Positions 27,870 to 33,204 of a DNA stretch of 33,204 nt are shown here, one piece after another. Numbering within the stretch: the first letter of the stretch is position 1; each line of letters starts with the position of its first letter. The notes below the pieces were generated by a model. It searched no databases. It worked only from the letters and a program-made list of their open reading frames with translations, and was not told the origin of the DNA. The position numbers and the translations under genes are program-made. The stretch spans positions 1 to 33,204 of the forward strand of contig CANGUJ010000003.1 in NCBI GenBank assembly GCA_947456845.1, read 5' to 3'. This stretch comes from Burkholderiales bacterium (GTDB lineage Bacteria > Pseudomonadota > Gammaproteobacteria > Burkholderiales > JAEUOS01).

Positions 27870-28082
27870 ATGCCCAGTGTCCGCGTCAAGGAAAACGAGC
27901 CTTTCGAGGCGGCGATGCGCCGGTTCAAGCGCACCATCGAAAAGACCGGCCTCTTGACCGAGCTGCGTGCTCGCGAGTTCTACGAGAAACCCACTTCCGA
28001 GCGCAAGCGCAAGCACGCAGCGGCGGTGAAGCGCACCTACAAGCGCCTCAAGAGCCAGCAATTGCCGCCAAAGCTGTACTGA
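27870..28082 (+). CDS. rpsU: 30S ribosomal protein S21
   Basis: [55 protein letters not shown]. Confidence 0.97.
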   Translation: MPSVRVKENEPFEAAMRRFKRTIEKTGLLTELRAREFYEKPTSERKRKHAAAVKRTYKRLKSQQLPPKLY

Positions 28083-28102
28083 TTCGTTCTCCGGCAGTCC
28101 AT

Positions 28103-28142
28103 AAGCCGCGGGCGTGTCTTTCCCCGCGGCTTTTGTCGTTTT
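28103..28142 (+). terminator. Intrinsic terminator/attenuator between rpsU and yqeY
   Basis: AAGCCGCGGG ... CCCGCGGCTT stem followed by TTGTCGTTTT. Confidence 0.75.
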
Positions 28143-28189
28143 GAGCGCTGACCGTGCGCGTTGACAGGGTGTCCCGGAAAGGAAAGCAA

Positions 28190-28636
28190 ATGTCGCTCAA
28201 GCAGCAAATCACCGAAGACATGAAGACGGCCATGCGGGCAAAGGACAGCAAAAAGCTGTCGGCGGTGCGCATGCTTCTGGCTGCATTGAAGCAGGTTGAA
28301 GTTGATAGGCGTATCGAGTTGACCGATGCTGATGTCATATCGATCGTGGAAAAGGAACTCAAGAAGCGCCGCGATTCGATCCAGCAATATCGCGCTGCCA
28401 AGCGCGATGACCTCGCGGACGGCGAGGAATTCGAAGCGTCCGTGCTATCGGCTTATTTGCCGCAGCAGGCCGACGCCGACGAAATCGCCGAGGTGATCGC
28501 CGCGGCAGTCGCGGGGTGCGAGGCGAGCGGCCCCGCCGCTATGGGCAAGGTGATGGCGGCTGTGAAGGCGAAGCTCGCCGGACGGGCCGACATGACCCAG
28601 GTATCGGCTGCAGTCAAGGCACGCTTGGCTGCCTGA
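28190..28636 (+). CDS. yqeY: GatB/YqeY domain-containing protein
   Basis: 149 aa; MSLKQQITEDMKTAMRAKDSKKLSAVRMLLAALKQVEVDRR...AAMGKVMAAVKAKLAGRADMTQVSAAVKARL. Confidence 0.93.
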   Translation: MSLKQQITEDMKTAMRAKDSKKLSAVRMLLAALKQVEVDRRIELTDADVISIVEKELKKRRDSIQQYRAAKRDDLADGEEFEASVLSAYLPQQADADEIAEVIAAAVAGCEASGPAAMGKVMAAVKAKLAGRADMTQVSAAVKARLAA

Positions 28637-28644
28637 CATTCTGC

Positions 28645-28677
28645 GCCGGCCGGGCTACTGCGGCGGGCCGGCTTTTT
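28645..28677 (+). terminator. Rho-independent terminator after yqeY, overlapping the 3' end of the convergent DUF192 gene
   Basis: GCCGGCC (28645-28651) / GGCCGGC (28666-28672) then TTTTT. Confidence 0.75.
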
Positions 28678-29122
28678 CCAGGCCCGTGATTTTTGCTCCA
28701 GGCTTGATGTTTTTCGACTTGAACCATCCCAGGTTCATCTCCAGAGCGTAGCGGACCGGCTTGACGCTGCAGTGGCTGTTCTCGGTCTGTGGCTGCATGT
28801 CTTCTACATTGAGAATGACGCCGTTGTCGTCTATGAACGCAACCGAAAGCGGCAACAGCGTGTTTTTCATCCACATGCATTGTTTGTCTCGGTCCGGGAA
28901 CACGAACAGCATGCCTTCGTTGGGGCCCATCTTTTCGCGCTGCATCAACCCCTGCATCCTTGTCCCATAGTTCGCCGCGACCTCCGCCTTGATGAGATAC
29001 AGCCCGGCCTGTAGCTGGACAGTAGGCAACGGCGGTTGCCCCTGTGCGGCGGAACCGGCCGCCGCCAGCATGGCAGCGAGGGCGAAAAGACATTGACGCA
29101 CGGCAGAACGACAGTAGCGCAT
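28655..29122 (-). CDS. DUF192 domain-containing secreted protein
   Basis: 155 aa; signal peptide; MQGLMQREKMGPNEGMLFVFPDRDKQCMWMKNTLLPLSVAFIDDNGVI. Confidence 0.92.
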   Translation of the reverse strand: MRYCRSAVRQCLFALAAMLAAAGSAAQGQPPLPTVQLQAGLYLIKAEVAANYGTRMQGLMQREKMGPNEGMLFVFPDRDKQCMWMKNTLLPLSVAFIDDNGVILNVEDMQPQTENSHCSVKPVRYALEMNLGWFKSKNIKPGAKITGLEKAGPPQ

Positions 29123-29178
29123 GGCGGACCGTTCAGGAGGAGGCAGCAGCGATTCTAGCCTTGCGAGCGGCGGCGGCG

Positions 29179-29205
29179 AAAAAAAACCGGGCGAAGCGCC
29201 CGGTT
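29179..29205 (-). terminator. Rho-independent terminator for the small Lys-rich gene
   Basis: On the - strand: ACCGGGCGCTTCGCCCGGT followed by a T8 run. Confidence 0.88.
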
Positions 29206-29225
29206 CCTGTACGGGGCTGCCTTGA

Positions 29226-29432
29226 TCACTTCTTGTCTTCAGCCTTGGCCTTCTTGGCCTTCTTGGCCTTCTTTTCCTTCTTCTCCTTCTTCTCCTTTTT
29301 CACACTGTCTTTCTTGGCTTCCGCCTTCGGCGCGTCAGCCTTGGGGGCGTCGGCCTTCTTGTCTTGTGCAAAGCCGGAAGTTGAGGCGATGGCGAACATG
29401 CCGGCGATCAGAACGGACAGGAGCTTGCTCAT
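29226..29432 (-). CDS. Small secreted Lys/Ala-rich low-complexity protein
   Basis: 68 aa MSKLLSVLIAGMFAIASTSGFAQ|DKKADAPKADAPKAEAKKDSVKKEKKEKKEKKAKKAKKAKAEDKK; strong SD (AAGGAAAG) and its own terminator. Confidence 0.8.
   Translation of the reverse strand: MSKLLSVLIAGMFAIASTSGFAQDKKADAPKADAPKAEAKKDSVKKEKKEKKEKKAKKAKKAKAEDKK
29245..29298. repeat. Six imperfect 9-bp tandem repeats coding KKE/KKA
   Basis: TTGGCCTTC x3, TTTTCCTTC, TTCTCCTTC, TTCTCCTTT on the + strand. Confidence 0.85.
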
Positions 29433-29618
29433 GATGCTTTCCTTTTCGAAGGGTTTGGGGCGACGAGTGTGCGACCTCCTCGGTCTTTGAGTGTAACGCG
29501 GTCTTTACCGGGGGGTTGACAAGCCCGTCACATTATTATCCGTTCAGCGTCGGCCGTGGTAGGTGTAGCCCGCGCACGAGCGGGCGCGGCCCTGCCGGCT
29601 GGCGGGCCCCGCATGCCG

Positions 29619-30218
29619 TCATCGCATTCGCGGCCGTGTCGATTGGCTACGGCGAGGCGCACTCGGCATCAGGCCAGCGTCGACTGCGCGCCACTGACCA
29701 GGTGCTATGCCGTCGAGGCAGTAAGGACCTATCGCCATGCGCACCAGGCGCAAGGTAGGCAAGCCGACCATGGCGGTCATGCGGCGGACCTGGCGGTTTT
29801 TTCCCTCCACCAGCGTGATTTCCAGCCAGGCGGTCGGAATCGATTTGCGAAAGCGAATTGGCGGAACGCGCGGCCACAGGTCTTGGGGTTCCTCGATCTG
29901 CCGCACCCCGCACGGCCGGGTCACGAAGTCTCCCAGGTCAAGCCCACGGCGCATGGTGGCCAAGGCATCTTCGCCGGGTACGCCCTCCACCTGGGCGCGA
30001 TAGATCTTGGCTAGTTTCGAGGCTGGATTCGCGATGGCGTGCTGAAGGGCGCCATGTGCGGTCAGCAGAAGTAAGCCCTCGCTATCAGTATCCAGCCTGC
30101 CAGCAGCATAAATCCCGGGGATTCTAATGAAATCGGCGAGCGTGGGATGGCGTTCGTGCGGGGAGAACTGGCTGACGACGCCAAACGGTTTGTTGAAAGC
30201 GACTAGCCCGTACGTCAA
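29619..30218 (-). CDS. rluE: 23S rRNA pseudouridine synthase, RsuA/RluE-like
   Basis: 199 aa; FNKPFGVVSQF, GRLDTDSEGLLLLT, EGKNRQVRRMTAMVGLPTLRLVRMAIGP. Confidence 0.88.
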   Translation of the reverse strand: MTYGLVAFNKPFGVVSQFSPHERHPTLADFIRIPGIYAAGRLDTDSEGLLLLTAHGALQHAIANPASKLAKIYRAQVEGVPGEDALATMRRGLDLGDFVTRPCGVRQIEEPQDLWPRVPPIRFRKSIPTAWLEITLVEGKNRQVRRMTAMVGLPTLRLVRMAIGPYCLDGIAPGQWRAVDAGLMPSAPRRSQSTRPRMR

Positions 30219-30268
30219 GGGATCACCAACCCACAGAAGGGGCGCCGCGACGGTTCAGACGATAAGGT

Positions 30269-30297
30269 GGGTTGCGCCCGGGGCCCAGGCGCAACCC
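30269..30297. other. Strong hairpin between cspA 3' end and rluE
   Basis: GGGTTGCGCC / GGCGCAACCC, 10-bp stem, 9-nt loop; no T-run on either side. Confidence 0.5.
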
Positions 30298-30313
30298 CGG
30301 CAGGCGAGCGTAA

Positions 30314-30517
30314 TCAACCGGCCTGGATGTTGGAGGCTTGCTTGCCTTTTTGGCCTTGGGTGACCTCGAACTGCACTTTTTGACCTTCCTTGAGGGTCTT
30401 GAAACCCTGCATATTGATGGCCGAGAAGTGCGCGAACAAGTCTTCGCCGCCATCGTCCGGGGTGATGAATCCGTAACCTTTGGCGTCGTTGAACCACTTA
30501 ACAGTACCAGTTGCCAT
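30314..30517 (-). CDS. Cold-shock protein (CspA family)
   Basis: 67 aa [65 protein letters not shown]. Confidence 0.97.
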   Translation of the reverse strand: MATGTVKWFNDAKGYGFITPDDGGEDLFAHFSAINMQGFKTLKEGQKVQFEVTQGQKGKQASNIQAG

Positions 30518-30690
30518 AAGAAAACCTCTCGAAGCGAGCGCGCATTGCGCTCATGGGGTTGAACAGGGCCACACAACGCCCGACATCGTTTGCGTTACAA
30601 GGCCGTCCTTCCCCGCTTCTCTGGCGCATCTTTAAGGCCACAACCCGGTATTTCCGGGCGCTACGGCACTGCTTGAACGAAACATTCCGG

Positions 30691-30719
30691 GTTGTACGGC
30701 TTCCAAATCCGCTAGTCAA
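30691..30719 (-). promoter_or_regulatory. Sigma70-type promoter for the cold-shock gene
   Basis: On the - strand TTGACT - 17 nt - TACAAC; predicted ~165-nt 5' leader. Confidence 0.65.
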
Positions 30720-30823
30720 GTGATTTCCCTGGCCCCGCGCGTGGTTTGGACCGGATGTTGTATTTTTCACCCACCCGGCTTGGAAACCCTGCAAGAGGGC
30801 CCCATTTCCGTCTCAGAATCAAG

Positions 30824-30851
30824 TTGCGGAACGGAATCGAATGGATACAAT
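30824..30851 (+). promoter_or_regulatory. Putative promoter for clpS
   Basis: TTGCGG - 16 nt - TACAAT; TSS predicted at or next to the ATG (30858). Confidence 0.45.
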
Positions 30852-30857
30852 TTCAAG

Positions 30858-31178
30858 ATGGGAAACAACAAGTTCGATTCCGACGGCGGAACCATCCTCG
30901 AGCAGCAGAAGCAGCAGGTCAAGCCGCCGCCGATGTTCAAGGTTCTGCTGTTGAACGACGACTACACCCCGATGGAGTTCGTCGTCGGCACCATCCAGCA
31001 GTTCTTCAACAAGAGCCGCGAGCAGGCCACGCACATCATGCTCAAAGTCCACCGGGAGGGCATGGGGGTATGCGGTATCTATCCCAAGGATGTCGCCGGC
31101 ACCAAGGTCGAACTGGTTACACAGCACGCGCGTGCCCACCAGCATCCGCTCCAGTGCACCATGGAAGAGAACGACTGA
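30858..31178 (+). CDS. clpS: ATP-dependent Clp protease adaptor ClpS
   Basis: 107 aa; [65 protein letters not shown]. Confidence 0.96.
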   Translation: MGNNKFDSDGGTILEQQKQQVKPPPMFKVLLLNDDYTPMEFVVGTIQQFFNKSREQATHIMLKVHREGMGVCGIYPKDVAGTKVELVTQHARAHQHPLQCTMEEND

Positions 31179-31279
31179 AATCGTCGATCTGACAAAGCGC
31201 CACAAAATTTTTGGCTGGATCAAAAAGATTTTGGTGTAGAGTTTGTGAAAGCCGGGGGCTCCGGCGGTTGAGGCTAAAA

Positions 31280-33204
31280 ATGATTGCGCAAGAGTTGGAA
31301 GTCAGCCTGCACATGGCGTTTGTCGAAGCAAGGCAGAAGCGCCATGAATTCATCACTGTCGAGCACCTCCTGCTTGCGCTCCTCGACAATCCCACCGCAG
31401 CGGAGGTGCTCCGGGCGGTCGGTGCGAACATAGACGATCTGCGCAAGAACCTCATCCAGTTCATCGGCGAGCACACGCCGACCGTGGCCGGTAGCGAGGA
31501 TGTCGATACCCAACCCACGCTCGGGTTCCAGCGCGTGATCCAGCGCGCGATCATGCATGTACAGTCCTCATCGAACGGGAAGAAAGAGGTGACCGGCGCC
31601 AATGTGCTGGTTGCAATCTTCGGCGAAAAGGACTCTCACGCGGTGTACTACCTGCACCAGCAGGGGATCACTCGTCTGGACGTGGTGAACTACATCTCCC
31701 ATGGCATTACCAAGCAGCCGCCGGAAAAGGAGAAGGCTGGCGCCGACAAGGCCGAGAACCAGGAGGCCGAGCAGGAAGGCGAAGGCAAGCAAAGCCCGCT
31801 CGAGCAGTACACGCAAAACCTCAACAAGGCAGCCGCGGAAGGCAAGATCGACCCCCTGATCGGCCGCGAGCTCGAGCTCGAGCGTGTGATCCAGACCCTG
31901 TGCCGGCGCCGCAAGAACAACCCCCTCCTGGTCGGCGAGGCGGGCGTCGGCAAGACCGCGATCGCAGAAGGGCTTGCCAAGCGAATCGTCGAGGGCGAGG
32001 TTCCTGAGATCCTCAAGGACGCGATTGTCTATTCGCTCGACATGGGCGCGCTCCTGGCCGGAACCAAGTACCGCGGCGATTTTGAGCAACGCCTCAAGGG
32101 TGTCCTCAAGAAGCTCACGAACAATCCCAAGGCGGTCCTGTTCATCGATGAAATCCATACGCTGATCGGCGCCGGTGCGGCATCCGGCGGCACGCTGGAT
32201 GCCTCCAATCTGCTCAAGCCGGCGCTGTCGAGCGGGCAGCTCAAGTGCATCGGCGCGACCACGTATACCGAGTTCCGCGGCGTATTCGAGAAGGACCATG
32301 CACTTTCGCGGCGCTTCCAGAAGATTGACGTCAATGAGCCGTCGGTCGATGAAACCGTACAGATCCTGCGCGGCCTGAAGTCGCGTTTCGAGGAACATCA
32401 CGGCATCAAGTACTCCGCCTCCGCCATCACGACAGCGGCGGAACTGGCGGCACGCTACATCAACGACCGGCAGTTGCCCGACAAGGCGATTGACGTGATC
32501 GACGAGGCCGGTGCCGCCCAGCGCATCCTGCCTAAGTCCAAGCAGAAGAAGGTGATCGGCAAGACCGACATCGAGGAAATCATCGCGAAGATCGCGCGCA
32601 TCCCGCCGCACAACGTCTCGACCGACGACCGGAGCAAGCTGGCCAACCTGGACCGCGATCTGAAAAACGTGGTGTTCGGCCAGGACCCGGCCATCGAAGC
32701 CCTTGCTGCGTCTATCAAGATGGCGCGTTCGGGCCTGGGCAATCCGCAAAAGCCGATCGGTTCGTTCCTGTTTTCCGGCCCGACCGGTGTCGGCAAGACC
32801 GAAGCGGCCCGCCAACTTGCCTACACGATGGGCATCGAGCTGATTCGCTTCGACATGTCCGAATATATGGAGCGTCACGCCGTGAGCCGCCTGATCGGCG
32901 CGCCGCCGGGCTATGTCGGCTTCGACCAGGGCGGGCTGCTTACCGAAGCCATCACCAAGAAGCCGCATGCCGTGTTGCTGCTTGACGAGATCGAAAAGGC
33001 GCACCCGGACATCTTCAACATCCTCCTGCAGGTGATGGACCACGGGACGTTGACCGACAACAACGGCCGCAAGGCGGACTTCCGCAACGTGATCATCATC
33101 ATGACCACAAACGCCGGCGCCGAATCGCTGCAGAAGTCGACCATCGGTTTCACCAACTCCAAGCAGGCGGGCGACGAGATGGCCGACATCAAGCGCCTGT
33201 TCAC
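31280..33204 (+). CDS. clpA: ATP-dependent Clp protease ATP-binding subunit ClpA (partial, runs off window end)
   Basis: [35 protein letters not shown]...[18 protein letters not shown]...[15 protein letters not shown]; follows clpS. Confidence 0.96.
   Translation, partial: MIAQELEVSLHMAFVEARQKRHEFITVEHLLLALLDNPTAAEVLRAVGANIDDLRKNLIQFIGEHTPTVAGSEDVDTQPTLGFQRVIQRAIMHVQSSSNGKKEVTGANVLVAIFGEKDSHAVYYLHQQGITRLDVVNYISHGITKQPPEKEKAGADKAENQEAEQEGEGKQSPLEQYTQNLNKAAAEGKIDPLIGRELELERVIQTLCRRRKNNPLLVGEAGVGKTAIAEGLAKRIVEGEVPEILKDAIVYSLDMGALLAGTKYRGDFEQRLKGVLKKLTNNPKAVLFIDEIHTLIGAGAASGGTLDASNLLKPALSSGQLKCIGATTYTEFRGVFEKDHALSRRFQKIDVNEPSVDETVQILRGLKSRFEEHHGIKYSASAITTAAELAARYINDRQLPDKAIDVIDEAGAAQRILPKSKQKKVIGKTDIEEIIAKIARIPPHNVSTDDRSKLANLDRDLKNVVFGQDPAIEALAASIKMARSGLGNPQKPIGSFLFSGPTGVGKTEAARQLAYTMGIELIRFDMSEYMERHAVSRLIGAPPGYVGFDQGGLLTEAITKKPHAVLLLDEIEKAHPDIFNILLQVMDHGTLTDNNGRKADFRNVIIIMTTNAGAESLQKSTIGFTNSKQAGDEMADIKRLF

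Noticed and set aside
30498-30794. 98-aa - strand ORF across the cspA leader and the clpS upstream region
   Set aside because: Overlaps predicted promoter and leader; low coding character.
31568-33043. 491-aa - strand ORF antisense to clpA
   Set aside because: Mirror frame of a conserved AAA+ gene; composition typical of spurious antisense ORFs.

Overview
The window looks like a high-GC betaproteobacterial chromosome segment, probably Rhodocyclales/Burkholderiales-like (inference from gene content only). It is mostly conserved core genes with few accessory features. From start to end: an SOS mutasome cassette imuA-imuB (-) with a near-consensus LexA box and a small unassigned ORF at its head; a PrsT-like TPR lipoprotein of the PEP-CTERM/exosortase system; alpha/beta hydrolase + GST; a MoxR AAA+ / GNAT / CoxE-like VWA operon; two tandem c-type cytochromes; a PP2C phosphatase + Hanks-type kinase pair divergent from yicC-gmk-rpoZ-spoT; quinone oxidoreductase; chalcone isomerase-like protein, MGMT, xerD and ybaK; the stress operon prkA-yeaH-spoVR; folB; plsY; tsaD; rpsU-yqeY; DUF192; a Lys/Ala-rich secreted small protein; an RluE-like pseudouridine synthase; a cold-shock protein; clpS-clpA (clpA truncated by the window end). 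I saw no tRNA, rRNA, CRISPR, transposon or prophage. The observations most worth a second look are regulatory or small-ORF scale: the small ORF heading the SOS operon, the structured ~530-nt folB-prkA intergenic region (four 13-nt tandem repeats, twin perfect 14-bp palindromes, hairpins), the GNAT embedded between MoxR and its VWA partner, the low-complexity KKE/KKA secreted protein, and an inverted repeat at the cspA promoter/leader. I do not see a clearly new multi-gene system. Gene calls rest on recognising protein families by eye; no searches were run.
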